The notes beneath the pieces were generated by a model. That model did no database searches. It was not told the DNA's origin and was given only the letters and a program-made list of their open reading frames with translations. A stretch of 64,000 bases of DNA, from the NCBI GenBank assembly GCA_013397845.1, contig VZTG01004161.1, forward strand, positions 2,506,495-2,570,494, in the 5' to 3' direction. The position numbers were made by a program, and so were the translations under genes. Below are positions 1-12,979 of this stretch, one piece after another. The number at the start of each line of letters is the position of its first letter. Position 1 is the first letter of the stretch. The stretch comes from Melanocharis versteri. Lineage: Eukaryota; Chordata; Aves; Passeriformes; Melanocharitidae.

Positions 1-300
1 CCCCAGGCTGGCCCCGCCGGCCTCGGTGCGGGGCCGGAGTGCGGGGACTGCGGCCCCGACGGGCCCGGCTGGGTGCTGCGGGGCGCCCCGCAGGGAGCAT
101 CGCTGCTCCCGCGTCACCCTGCCCCGAGCCGAGCCAGGAGGGGGCCGGGGTCAAGGGCCTGGTGCGGGGACAGCCCTCTGGCCCCGCTCCTCCGCGAAGG
201 CTCCGAGAGCGCAGCACTGGGCTTTTAACACCCTTTGGATGTTAAATTGAGTGCGAAACTGCACCTCGTTCCCCCACAGCGGCGCCGGGTGGTCCTACGG
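1..300. promoter_or_regulatory. CpG-rich block at window edge (probable CpG-island promoter flank)
   Basis: The first 230 bases are very GC-rich and dense in CpG, in sharp contrast to the AT-rich DNA that follows. In a bird genome this is typical of a CpG-island promoter with a 5' UTR or first exon. Open frames exist on both strands, but none resembles a protein I know, and high GC alone removes stop codons. Human VWA8 and DGKH are head-to-head neighbours, so a minus-strand promoter for DGKH, with its exons to the left of the window, is a reasonable guess. No DGKH sequence is visible to prove it. Confidence 0.55.
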
Positions 301-3300
301 GCACGTTAAGACAAACTCCTGGGAGCTGGGACACGGCACAGCCACCGTGGAAGACGGCACCGATGTGTAGGCCAGGTCTGACACTGGGAACTTCTGATTT
401 CCAGGGCCACCATGCCAACCTTATGGAGCAGCAGGATTTCTCTGCCCTCCATCACACCTTTTATTAATACACAGTGTGTATACTTCAGCCTTCTCGGTTT
501 ACTAGATACCAGCATCCCCTTGAACACCAGCCAAAGCATTACAGCTCTTCAAGTGGATGTATCTCCTTTGAACTCAACACTTTCATTCATTTGTTTCTCC
601 CTGTTGTTGTGGAATAGCGGGATATATGAAAAAGTAGGACTGGAGGAGAGAGAAAAAAATGTAGCTTAGTCACCATCCGAAATAATGGTGTCCTTCACTC
701 CACTTTCAGCTTGCCCTTTTGAATTTGCAGCTACTATATTTGATTACAACAAGTTATTTCCAGATCATCTGCTTGGTAAGTGCAAACATGGACATGAAAT
801 TGTATTTCACAAGACAAAATAAAGGAATTTGTATTTGTAATCATTATATATATATATATATATTTGTGTTTTAAAGCTTTTTTTGTACAAAAAAAAGGCA
901 CACTGACATCTGAGCCTTAGCTTTTGCAAAATACATCTATTTACGAAGATGCAGTAGCACTATTGGTGCAAAAAGATGAATCTTATCTACTCATTTAACT
1001 AAGGCTATAGAAAACTCCCATGAAGTTAAGATGGTGTGACACTAAGCCAGGCCCAAAGAATTGCCACAGCAGCTCAGCTCATTTGAGGAACCGAAATTGC
1101 TGCATATCTTCCAGATGTAGAAAAAGGAACTATTTTTGTTGATAATAAGTTTATCAGCAGTTAGTTGATGAACTGCCTTGATGGTAAGAGTGTAACCTCA
1201 AAAGGAAGAAAACAAGATGACTTAGAGCATTTTGGGTTTTGGAAGGCAGCTTTCTAAAGCTAATGGTGAGCAACAGTTGCCCAAGGACATCTGGTCTCCT
1301 TCCCTTTGTTCCCTGAGTATGAGAGAGTGCTGAGGAATGTCATACCGTAAAGGGCTTTACACTAAGAAGGAGTGTCAGAGTAAGATTAGTCAGCTCCCCT
1401 CCTTTCCTCATGATGCACCGGAAGACCTCACATGATGGTTGTTTGTACCTCTTGACATCAGGGCTCTCTAGCCTTGGTCATGCTGGAGCTTTGTGGTGAA
1501 AGTCACCTGCCATTACATATATGTCATGCCAGTCTCTCACATTTCCTTGCTTGCTGAACCACAAAAATTGAGTCTCTTAAAACTCTAAGAGTCTTGAAGT
1601 TACTTCTTCAGTTCACTCACTGTATGTCCCCTTTTGCCCTGAAATTCAGATTCTCACTGTGCCTCCAGCCCCATTTTCTGTTTCGTGTGCCCTGAATCTT
1701 GTACTTGTGACTAGATATGCAACTGTGTTCACCTAATTTCATCCCCTAGAGTTCAAAGCTTGGTTTCCATAAGTGGAAAGCTAGTATAGGCCCCAGAAGA
1801 TTATAACAACCTACTTAGGTTGAAGGTGCATTTCAAGGTCTTGTTGAATAAGGACAGGCATCAGTCGCTGCACGGATCCGGCTGGGGCTAAGTGAAACCT
1901 ATGCAATGGAATTCAGCTCAGCCCTGCCCTTTTGGGCTCCTGAATGCCAAATCTGATTTTTTCACTTCTTTCTGTTAAGAAGACAGATTTCTGTCTTTGC
2001 TAAGGAGCCCTGCCCTGTGTGATTTCCCTCTGCTCACTGAGTCGAAGAGCACAGTTCCTGATGAGACCAAGGTGTCTCTGCTGCTTGGCTGAACTGGTTG
2101 AAAATCACAGGCCAAGGATTTTGTTGAAAAGTATAATTCTGTCAAAGCCAACAAAGAATTTAAAGACAGATGTCAGAATCACAGGATTATTGGAGTATTT
2201 TTGTTCAGGGGCACAATGCTGCATTTACAGAAGGCCCAGGGAACTGAAGTCAGGCCCAAGGCAATGAGGTGACAACCCATCCTCACGGGGAAGAAAACGC
2301 TTAAGATTTGTTAGTGAGAGTAGAGGAGCTGCCTGCTAAAACAAGGAGTGACTAACTGTTCCCTTGAGAAGGTGGGACGTTGGGCTGGCAGAAGAACCCA
2401 CTGGAGGCAGCTGGAGCAGGAGCAGACAGTGGTACTCCTATCAGGTCTACCAAACCGCATCAAAACATCTCCGACAAAGCCTGGGGGTTGATTTCATTTC
2501 ATTCTGATTTTTTGATTTTGTTCCAAGTCATGTTGTTTGTTTGGATTATTCTGGGGTTTTTTATAATCTTTTCCAATTTTTTCAATTCAGTCTAGACATC
2601 AGGGGTTGAATTTCTTCCTAGTAGTCTACTCTACCGTGTTTAAAGATGCCTCATCTCCCTCTGTCTCTTTTGTTCCCTGCCCTCAATGACTCGGTGAAAA
2701 CTGGATCAACAAAGCAAATGTTTCATTACTGACTTTTTTTTTTACATGAAGTGCATTGAAAATAGCCTGCATTTTCTAAGCAAAATATTTTGGATATATT
2801 GGACACACTTAAACATATGGACTTTGATTCCAATGCTGTGGTTGGACATTCACAAGAAAGCCCCCACCACTTTAAGCATTTCCATTCTCTGGGGGTGGAA
2901 AAAGGAGCTTTCAATTTTTTTCCTAAGTTGAGGTAGAAAGGCACTAAAAGAATGAACTTTTAAATACTTTTTCTGTATTTTTTCACCAGCATTGCATTTA
3001 GCATATATGACATAGCAAGTATACAGTAATTCTCATCAATTTATGCTAATATGAAACTTCCATCTTTACTTGGCACATAGTATCAAACCTAATTTGAGCA
3101 AATTCTTCAAGGAAATGTTGTTTTTTATTCTCTTCACTGTAAACATACCAGTTGGCCTTTTTTTTCTGTTCAATAATTTTGCATAACATTTGAAGGCATG
3201 ATTTCATCAACATGGTAGTTGGGTAGTTCCTGCCAGCCAGACAGGAAGTAACAAAGTGCAGTGGGTCATTGAAATGATAAATGTAATAAAAGCAGAGCAA

Positions 3301-4419
3301 AATACACATACCTCTCTGGTAATCCTTCAGATAGAACTGAAGTTACAAAATGGGTCATTTAAAAAATAAAGGTATATTTTTTCAGCAACATCCTGATAGT
3401 TGCCTTGAAATCCAGTACTTTCTCTTTGTAAGATCATCTAAACTATTGGACAAATTCTGCATTTCTCCCAGTTTACAGTGCCTACTGCTTGGGACTCACA
3501 TTGGCACCTGAGAAATGTTTTTAGCCTACAGTTTTCTTTCATAGACTTCTTCCAGCACGTGCATTCTTCTTCATTATTATTATTATTCCTGTCATTAATC
3601 TAACAACTGCTTCAGCACATACCTACCTGTAAGCAACAGGATGGTTTTAAACAATTCCCTTGGTTTTTGGGTTTTACAAGTGGGAAATTATTTATGCAGC
3701 TGGAAGAATTATTTTCTTAACGAAGTGCTTTAGAAAGAAAGAACTCACTGAGAAAAAGGCCTTGGGAAAAAGTGTTTTACTGGAGCAGCAGCAGAGCCAT
3801 GGAAGGACAATTCACTGTCCACTTCATTTCCATCCCAGCATTTTTATTTCCCCTTCTAAATTCCCCACCCCTGCCAGTGTCAGCACCTCCTCCTTGTTCT
3901 GCTGGCATGGAGAACCACCTCAACACCTCCTTCTGCGTGGCAACATCAGGGACTAAGTTTGTTGAATGGTATTTTCCCTTATGGACTTTATTCTGAGACA
4001 TCTGGCAGGCAGGGATTGTTTTTGTCATCCCACCCCTTTGACTGCTCTGACTTTCTGCTGAAGTTGCAACAGAGACCCTGAAATTCAGAAGAAAAATGAC
4101 ATGAAGGCACAGATGGCTGTAGATGGTGCTTGCTCAAACCGCTGCTAACCTTCACCTCTGCCAGTGCTCCTGGCTGAGGCCATGTACTGATACATTTACT
4201 TAAGGATATTGGTGAACCAGGCTTAAGATGTTCTAGCTTCATTTCAAAAATACACCTTTAGGAAAGCATAATTCACTCCAATCTCTTAGACCCCTGATGA
4301 CCAGGACTTTAGATCCTTCCTAGAGGATGTAGTTAGTGAATGACCTAAACCTGCTGCCTGCAATTTACCTCTCATTCCCCATAAATATATGAAAACCATT
4401 CCATGCCTCTTCACTAATA
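301..4419. other. Gene-free stretch, probably intergenic
   Basis: No coding exon, RNA gene or recognisable mobile element was seen on either strand. The only distinct items are a short TA dinucleotide run at 845-863 and AT-rich low-complexity patches. Open frames here are short, not flanked by convincing splice sites, and have no recognisable protein content. Confidence 0.5.
845..863. repeat. (TA)n microsatellite
   Basis: An uninterrupted run of alternating T and A about 19 bases long. It is a simple repeat with no gene association visible. Confidence 0.9.
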
Positions 4420-4890
4420 ACTTTTGGTGGGTTTAGAGGTTGTTGTCCCACACTTCTACTCTCAACCAACCTAATTTCATTCTCATCGTTGACCTCTCAG
4501 CTCACACTTTAGAGATGTTGCTTGTGGCTTGCTTGAAATGCAGTGCTTATTGGACACCATGCTCCAGCTGAGGCCTCACCTTAAATAACATCAGCCTGGG
4601 TTTGCCCAGGTGTGATGAACATACTCCTTGATTGATCATCCTGACCATCGATGAGGATATTTAGACATCCTCCCTGTTTGTGTGTAAAGCAGGACTTTCT
4701 CCTGGTGGCATCTCTTTAGATCTGTGAGCACCAGGGAATATTTCAGGTGAAACAGCATTTCCTAGGAAAATATCCTATCAGTGTCAAAAGCTTCAGTGAG
4801 TCTACCCCATCCACAAGCCTGATTTGTTTGACATTATTTGTCCTTGAAAAGCCTGTATTAGTTACAGCCCTCCCTGTTATCTTCTAAGTA
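4420..4890 (-). repeat. Ancient degraded CR1-type LINE fragment (reverse-transcriptase region), minus strand
   Basis: Scattered matches to the antisense of an old sauropsid CR1 ORF2 are visible. One is a stretch at about 4530-4580 with the words 'ggacaccatgctccagctga' and 'ggcctcacc'. Another is at about 4778-4860 with 'gtgtcaaaagc' followed by 'aagcctg'. Both match from memory the reverse complement of the CR1 reverse-transcriptase region. The sequence between them is heavily diverged with no open frame left, so this is a dead fossil copy. The boundaries are approximate. Confidence 0.45.
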
Positions 4891-7800
4891 ATTAAAATAC
4901 TTTATTTTTATTTTGTGAGGAGTTTAAGTTTGCATGATGGATCAGTAATTCCCAAGTTCCTTCTTTTTCTCCTTTTTAAAGTTTCACTTCATAATAAAAG
5001 ACCTGAAATGATTAAACACAGGATGTGTTCTAACCTCATTTTTACATATGAGCCAAACACCTCTGACGGAGTTTTGCTTTTGTGGTTGCCCACTTTGGGA
5101 TGCCTGGCACAAACTTTTGTATCTGTTACTTTGAACTAATTCAGACGTTGCAGATGCAACTTTTGGACAAATATTTATTCTAAAAGAGAAAGAGAAATGA
5201 CTAGTAAAGCATAAACATTACTGATGTGATACTTTATTATCACAGAAAAATTAATAAATATACTACTTCTGAAATGGTCAGAACTAAAGCAGGGGTTTTA
5301 GTTAAACCATCTCTAAACAACTAAAGAAAGACAGGAATGGAAGAAAAGAGCTTTTCTTCTAACACTGAAAAAGGAGAAAACAAACAGGTGGCAAAATTAT
5401 TTGTTTGGAAAATGGAAAGAATTTAGCCCACCCAACAACTTGGCGCTTAGATGGAGCCATTTCTTTTACTGTGTTCTAATAAGCACAGTATTGCTTTCCA
5501 ATTACAGCAAATCAGTATGTAAAGTTCCTACACTGGTAATTTTTCTTTTCTAAGTCTATCAAGGTACATATTCAAATAAAAATTAGAACAGATCTTTTTT
5601 TCTCCAACTCCCCTGCTTAATAGAAGAAAGAGACAGAATTTTCCCAGTGGAGTTTTATTGCTTGCACAAGTGAAAGGAAGAGACAACTAGATGTGTGGAA
5701 GTGCTGGGTGAGTATAAACGCATTCGTGTGGCCAATCTGAATAAGTAACATGATGGACTCATGTCCATGGTCCTAAACTTCTTTGAAGATGAGCTAGAGG
5801 ATACTGAGACAAATGTTGTTGTTCTAGCAGAAAATAAAAAATTAGTTTCTCTGAGAGTTGGTGCATGTAGTGCTGAAAACCAGAATATTTCTGTCACCAA
5901 GCCAGTGAGGTATATGCTTACTTTTAAGGACAGAATTTGTCCCATTTATTTCACTTCCAGCACATGCTGAAAGAACATAGTCTCTGTGGGGAACCTTGCA
6001 AATTGACAGATTTCAGAAGAGAAATATCTGCTGTATAAAGAAGGTATGAAAGGAAGGAAGGAAGATGTCTATGAGAAACAGAGCAGAGAAGAAGGATGTG
6101 CCTGTTTACTTCCCTAAGATGATACGTTTTTCTGACAGTAACAAATAAAATAAGTTAGTTACTCCACAAAGACCAATATTAAGTAAAACGGATGCTTTTA
6201 GCAATTGAGTCAAGTATAACAAGATCAAAGTAATTCTTACTATAAATCCTGTGATTTAAATTCAATTATCTCAGGGAAAAATTGCTCCACAAAGTTTTTC
6301 ATAGATTCTATTAACTTAATGTGGAGTGGAAATTCTGGCATTGCTCTAATAGTCTTCCCACATTACTTTCAAGGGATCCCATCAGATGGTTTGCATAGCT
6401 ATTTTTGCTTCTTAATAAAGAGAGGGTGTAACATGGCTTAACAGAAAAGAAAACAAATTTTTGTTACTTTAGCCTTATATAAGTTATATTTCTAATTGAA
6501 AGAAATAGTCTTAATCCATTAAACAGCCATAGGGAATGGGAGAATTCCAAAATAACATTGGTTAGATGTAACCAAGCCTAGTTTAGATAAATGAAAAACC
6601 AAACAAAAGGGACATTTGTGTATGTTTTGGATTAGTAAAGCTGAAACGTACAGGGGTGAAGACTGGCGTTAAGGGGTCCTGAACATGACCATCATCATGT
6701 CATTTACCGCAGAAGTTCCATGTGAATAATGTTTGTTTTTAGGGAAAAATATTTTATTGTTTTCCTGAAGATTTACACAGTTAAAATTTTTATATTATTG
6801 TACTACAATGAGGTGTAATGAGCAAGTATGTATTGCTACTAGGGACTTGCAGCTTTAAGGAGTTTATTAGTAGAATTTACCAATCTGCATTACTGCTGCC
6901 AAATAAAAGCCTATCCAGGCATGTATACTTCTACCCCCTTCTTGATATTTTAGGACCAACCATATTCCCTAGAACCTAGTTGGTCATAAAATCTAACTTC
7001 TCAGGGTGGTGAAGTAGGACTTGTGAGATTTTTCCTACAGTAATGGAAATCTCTCGTCACTGGATGGAAGAATTGTGACTGCTGGTGGGTTCTGCCAGCT
7101 CTGTCCACAGAGGGTGTGGAGCAGTGGGAAAGGCAGGTTTGTCCTCCTTGACTGCTGGGATGCTGTGCAGCATGAGAGATGTGTCTCTCTGCTCGTGTCA
7201 TTGTGAACAGATCCACCAGGCTGTGAAATACCTGAGGAGCTAAAGCTTCCCTTGCGAGGAATGATGGAGCAAGGCAATGGTGACTAGCAGATAACACTTT
7301 TGACCAGGTGAATAGCAAAAGGGCAAATTAAGGACAGTGTTTGGAGATGCTTTATGCTATATGTTTTTCTGTACTACTACAGTGTAGGAACAGTGATACG
7401 ATTTACAAGCAACTTTTTTTCCTGTGTGAGGTTTGTGAAACTTAGAGGGAGTTTCATGTTTGCAACCTGGTGCGTGAAACTATGCCAGGCGGAAATGTTT
7501 GTGGTTTGGATGAAAAAGTACCAACCTGATGAACCTAAAAGAGACTGAGCAGCTCCTGGTCAGCCAGATTTATTAAGCAACAGTTTCTAAGATGAAAGCA
7601 TCTGAATCCTATGGAAACAAGCAGAGAAGGAGTTAGAGACAGGCAGGCTTTAAGTGATAATATTTGTAGATGTCATGAAGACCAAGGGGATAATAAACCA
7701 TGAAAATGGCAAATCATTGAAATAAATTATTTGGATTGGCTGGTGAGATGAACATAAGCAAATATATTTCTAAACAGCAAAATGCAAAAATTTGCAGTGA

Positions 7801-8469
7801 AATAAAAATTTTGTGGGAAATATTTATCTTTGTAAGGGATTCCTTAGGGCATGTCTCCATTTTGATGAGGTTGTAGGGCTCATGGTCATTAATCAGCTGT
7901 GTAAGTTCTACAGCCGGAATCAAATGGTAAATTGGATTTATGAGTAGAATTTCTGGTACTCGTGAGGAATATTGCCTCTGTACTTGGCACGGAGGTACAC
8001 ACAGCTGCAGCATGGCCTCTGGTTCTGTGGTCCACAGTCCAAGACACATGATTACTGTTTAGGAAGGGTGCAGGGAAGAGCCTGCAAAGCACCTGAAAGA
8101 CAACAAAACATCCAACATATAATTAAAGACTCAGGAAATTTGTCCTGATTAACATGAGAAGTTGAGAGATGACTTAAATTAAAGTTTGGAGGTCACAACA
8201 CAGGAAAAAGAGCAAGGGGTTTCTTCACTCTATGTATGAGCTATCAGAAACTCTATCTACTTAAAGTTTGAAAGCAGGACTAGAAACAAGGACAGATTTT
8301 AAACCAGTGATAAAGTAATCATTGGAATAACACACCAAGGTCTGAGTTCAAAATTTTTAATCAGAAGGCTGTGTGTTGTTTTAAAGGAAGTTCTCGTTCA
8401 AACTCAGGTGTATTTATGAGTTGCCCTATAGAGAACTAAATAATCTACCACCAATTTTCTATGTATGTG
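4891..8469. other. Gene-free stretch, probably intergenic
   Basis: No supported exon or mobile element. The one item of interest is the protein-like frame at about 5645-5972, listed separately. A short GGAA-rich run lies near 6050-6065. Other open frames, such as the minus-strand frames around 7001-7318, have no recognisable content or splice structure. Confidence 0.45.
5645..5972 (+). pseudogene. Unidentified protein-like reading frame with two in-frame stops (possible pseudogene)
   Basis: One plus-strand frame reads as plausible protein over about 108 codons, interrupted only by a TGA near 5671 and a TAA near 5749, and ending at a TGA at about 5967-5969. The composition (segments such as 'GEYKRIRVANLNK' and 'NFFEDELEDTETN', with charged and hydrophobic residues alternating) is less random than other frames in this AT-rich region. 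I do not recognise the family. There are no clear splice sites, poly-A tail or target duplication to show whether it is a processed copy, a decayed exon or chance. The opposite strand is also open over part of it, which weakens the case. Confidence 0.2.
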
Positions 8470-9582
8470 TGTTGGGTTTGCATGGCCAGATTTTGGTAGT
8501 GAGGGGGCTACAGGGTGGCTTCTGTGGGAAGATGCCAGAAGCTTCTCCCATGTCCTGCGGAGCCAATGCCAGACGGCTCCAGGACAGACATGCCGCTGGC
8601 CAAGGCTGGGCCAATCAGAAATGGTGGTAACACTTCTTTGATAACAGATTTCAGAAGGGAAAAAACAGTTATTGTGCAAATGTAATTGTGGCTGGAGAAG
8701 AGCGGGGGGAGGATGTGGGAGAGGAACAGCCCTGCAGACACACCCAGGTCAGTGGAGAAGGAGGGGCAGGAGGTGCTCCAGGTGCCAGACCTGAGATTCC
8801 TCTGCAGCCCGTGGTGCAGACCACGGAGAGGCAGCTGTCCCCCTGCAGCCCACAGAGGTCCACAGGGATGCAGAGATACACCCACAGCCCATGGAAGAGC
8901 CCACACTGGAGCAGGTGGATGCTTAAAAGGCAGCTGCAAACCCATGGGAAGCCCATGGTGGAGCAGGGTCCTGGCAGGGACCTGCAGACCTGTGGAGGGA
9001 GGAGCCCACGCTGGAGCAGGTTTGCTGGCAGGACTTGTGACCCTGGGGGGGACCCACTTTGAAGCAGGCTGTGTCTGAAGGACTGCCTCCTGTGGAAGAG
9101 TGAGCCATGCTGCAGCAGTTTGTAGAGAACTGTTGTTCATGGGATGGACTCACACTGCAGAAGTTGGTGGAGAACTGTCTCCCGTGGGGGGGACCCCACA
9201 CTGGAGCACGGGAAGGACTCCTCTCCCTGAGCAGTGGAGGAACAACATGTGATGAACTGACCGTAACCCCCACTCCCTGTCTCCTTGAGCCATTGGGAGA
9301 GGAGGTTAGAGCTGGAAAGGAGGGAGAGGTGGGGGGAAGGCATTTTTAAGGTTTCTTTTACTTTCCATTAGTTTGCTCTGATTTTGTTAGTAATAAATTC
9401 AATTAATATTCCCAGTTCAAGCCTGTTTTGCCCATGATGGTGTTTGGTGAGCAATCTCTCCCTGTCCTGATATCAAACCGTGAACCCTTCATTATATTTT
9501 CTCTCCCTTGCCAAGCTGCAGAGGAGAGTGATGGAGTGGCTTTGGTGAGTGTCTGGCACCCAGCCAGGGTCAACCCACCACA
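8470..9582 (+). mobile_element. Solo LTR of an avian endogenous retrovirus (ERVL-like family)
   Basis: The element begins 'tgttgggtttgcatggcc' and ends 'gggtcaacccaccaca', giving the TG...CA ends expected of an LTR. From memory these ends match a solo-LTR family common in songbird and other Neoavian genomes. A polyadenylation signal AATAAA lies near 9391, about 190 bases before the end, so the transcribed sense is plus (U3 first, short U5 last). The middle, about 8860-9220, is built of decayed repeats around 'tggagcagg'. No gag, pol or env sequence and no second LTR flank it, so it is a recombined solo LTR. No clean target-site duplication is visible (left flank 'atgtg', right flank 'gcaaa'). 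The 210-codon minus-strand open frame inside it is a by-product of the GC-rich repeats. Confidence 0.8.
9390..9395 (+). terminator. Polyadenylation signal AATAAA within the solo LTR
   Basis: A canonical AATAAA hexamer sits in 'gtaataaattc' near the 3' part of the LTR, where retroviral LTRs place the R-region poly-A signal. It supports the plus-strand orientation assigned to the LTR. Confidence 0.55.
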
Positions 9583-12500
9583 GCAAATAAAATCTCCTGC
9601 AGCATATATGGTGTATAATCTTTTCTGACCAGATAATCGTCAGGGAATCTTTTGAGTTTATAATCACAGAAATATGATATATCTTCTCTAGGTTAGGAAA
9701 AAAAAATCTATTTTATTAGAGCAAATAAGGGCATACAAATATCCTTATCCTGTCACAAAAGCAATATATTTTGTCATTAAAGATGGCCTAGGTCACTATA
9801 AAAACCAGAGTACTAAGAATTCTACAGCTGATGCATGTTTTCTGCATCTTCCATCTTATTCTCCCAATGATCTCCTAGATAGCAATGACTGAAGTTGTCT
9901 TTCTATTAGATATGACAGCTTCTACTGATGAGGGTGTTTGTAATTCTCAGTGAAGAGCAGATGTTAAGATGAAATGTCTTCTGTTCTCTAACCACAGAGT
10001 TGTTTTTTTGGTAGGCTACTCAGACAGTGGTTCTGCGATCATTAAATACCAGGTCTACACAGCTGTACATCATTTAGCAGTACAAATTTGATAAAAATCA
10101 TGCAAGAGCATATGATTACATTTCAGCTGGTTTAGCCAATGCAGATAGCACAGTGTTTACATTCACTTTACAAATTTATGTTGATTTTATGCTGGCTTCA
10201 GGAAGACCAGCATGAAGACAAAGTTGCCTAGACAGAGAATACTTGCTCCACATTAAATGTACCTTAATCTGCTAGGACAAAATTCTCTCTTCAATTTATT
10301 GTTAAAAAATTGGTGAAAAGACTCTGCACCCATATAATGCATCTTATGATTACAGTGGCTTTGAGATTTGACAGTAAGTTCCCCAAAAAATGGATTCACT
10401 GTGTTGTTAAACCACAATTTGAGAGCCAAGCTGAACTGAGAGTATAAATAGAGATACCAAAGAGTAATCTCATTATGCCTTTTCTCCAACAACAAATGCC
10501 AAGCCCTGGGATACCTTTGAATTGCCAGTGATTTCTGGAAAGAAAAAAAAAGGAAAGGAAATTCTTCAGTCATAACAGGAACATTTCCAGGAAAAGAGCT
10601 GGAGTTAGGGATGGTTTACTTTGAACTTGTTCTTTCAAAGTCAAGTTGTGTGTCTTTAGATGTAGAGCATTGTTTGGAAGAGGCTAAATTCCCTCCAGTT
10701 TGACCTACATTGAGTTCTGTGGTTTGGGAGGGTGCTGTGTGAAGCTGGGCACACCAATTAATTTTAAGGAAGGTAGTAGTCTTAGTAAATGAATGATGTC
10801 AAAGAATGAATAACTTCTTTGTCAACTGGCTGAACAGTTTTAGAACCCATAAAGGTGAGTTGGTTGGAGGTTGTGTCACAATGATTATATTATTCTTCAA
10901 AGCTGAAAGAAGCCATGGTGACAAAGACCTACTTTGAAATTAGCTTGGGAGGGAGCATTCCATAAAACCCAGGCAATAAAATCATCACTGTGGTCAGTGT
11001 AGGAATGAATTTTGGTGGACTGATTTTTAAGGAGGAATGCCTTGGCCAGTCTGGAATTACAATATCAGAATTTATGATGTAGGAAACATGAGAAACAAGG
11101 AGTTAGAAAAGACTGGACAGATAATGAGCGCAGTCTTTGGGTGTAATTCTGGAATGAGACAACTTATCTTCATGGAGGCAAATGAGCATACCACTGTGAT
11201 AGCCAGATCAGGTTCTATATCATTGCTCTACATTTTGAAAATTAATTTTAAAAACCTGTTTCAGGGCATGGAATAGTCCAGAAAGGGGAGCATCACCCCT
11301 GATCTGCTGAATTTCACGCATCTTTTATTATGTGAATCCACAAATGTTGATGTCTTTATGAAGAGTCATTAACCTCCAGGTAGATAGAACAGTAGCATGC
11401 CAACTCCTAAGAGCACAAAATTCAATGCTCCTAGGTAGTCATTGAAGACCCCTGAAAGCACCATCTAACAAGAATACGCGGGAAGTCTGATGGTCCTTTT
11501 CTTCTTTTACTAGGAGATTAAAAAGCTCCCATTCTCTCGTAGTTTCAGAATGCAGAGTCTCTCATACACTCATACAGTACATAGGATAAATCTTGCCTGG
11601 TTTTTTTTGGCTTATTTTCATCCCACATTGAGAAAATACACAGCTAAAAATACTTCAGGATTCTTTCCAGGGAATACCACCCATGTGTCCCTCAAGAGAC
11701 TCTTCTTTAATGTTCCTTAACCCACATGGTATCCAACGTTTCCTGTGACAGACTGTGCCTCCACAAATAAGCTGCATAAGTTCCTAGTATGAGCTGTGCG
11801 CTGCATACGGTGGAATAATTGCCTTAAAAGAATGTTGAGGCTACAAAAGGAAGCAGTCATAGAGGTAGGCAATGCCAAAATTAAGGCAGTCTGTGCAAAC
11901 TCAATATGGTCCTGTTGTGCAAAAGCCTAGTCTGAGCCAGTGTCTCATCACGTTTTTATCTCCTGATTCATTCCAGGTACAGGTACATCCAGCTATTCAG
12001 TGGATGAGAAGCCACTTGATATTTCTTGATATTCATCATTTGTATTAACTCTTCTTAGTGGTTTATTACATTATACTTGCCATCCAAAAAGAGAGAAGTC
12101 AGTCAGCATGAATATGGCTCACTTGACAAACAAAATCGACTCTGATCCTCTCTGCATACCTTCCCTCTCTGGTGTGGCAAAGCTGTGTTCAGATCATCTA
12201 CACTTCAAGGAATTCCCCTGCTGTGTTTCTAAACACCTCCCTTTAAACCACAAGGCCCTGGTATCCCTCACATTGGAAAGCATTATGCAACCCAAGCCTA
12301 TGGATGCTACCAGCTGTTTTTCTGCCTCACACAGTATTCCCTACACAATTGACATAGGAAGGAAAACTTGGTCCTTACATCAGCAATATCTGTTCTAGAG
12401 CCGTACACCTTAAACTACCAGATGGAGTTATTTTCTTGGGTGAAGCATAAAATCCTGCTTCTCAATGCACCAAAGCTCTTCAGTGAATATCCCTCCTTCT

Positions 12501-12954
12501 ATCATCCTTCTTGGCTTCAGACAGCCGAATCCCATAGCAGGGGTCCCAGGGAGAAGCAGACTTTCATCTAAATACCAGGTCTGTGTTTTTTCTATGAGCC
12601 GGCAACTATCAGTACCAGGCTGCAGAAAAAACATCACAACACCAAAACCCTTTGAACAGGGCAAAAAACACATTCTGTTTGAGAAATCAATGGACAAACA
12701 GATGTCTAAATGGGTGCAAAGCAGGGCTGCTGCTATTAACGATGCAATGATTAATGATTCCAAGTATTTGGGATACAGTTAACCCTTTTCATAAACTCAT
12801 CTAGGCATATAAATAGAACTTGTATGATTTGACTTCTTCCTAAGCCACACAAATAACCTATTTTGCATTGGATTACAACAGATTCAGGGACAAACAAGGC
12901 ACTGACACACAGAACTTTGCAGAACCCCCCTTAGCATTAAAACAGGCAAAATAT

Positions 12955-12979
12955 CCCCCCCACTCCCCCCTCCCCCAAA
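12955..12979. repeat. C-rich low-complexity run
   Basis: Three runs of C separated by 'act' and 't' ('cccccccactcccccc' and following). This could be unstable or G-quadruplex-forming on the other strand (G runs of five to seven). It is low-complexity DNA with no gene context. Confidence 0.8.

Noticed and set aside
8508..9140. 210-codon minus-strand open frame with repeated motifs
   Set aside because: It lies wholly within the solo LTR. The repeated proline/leucine-rich words reflect the U3 tandem modules, and there is no retroviral or host protein similarity.
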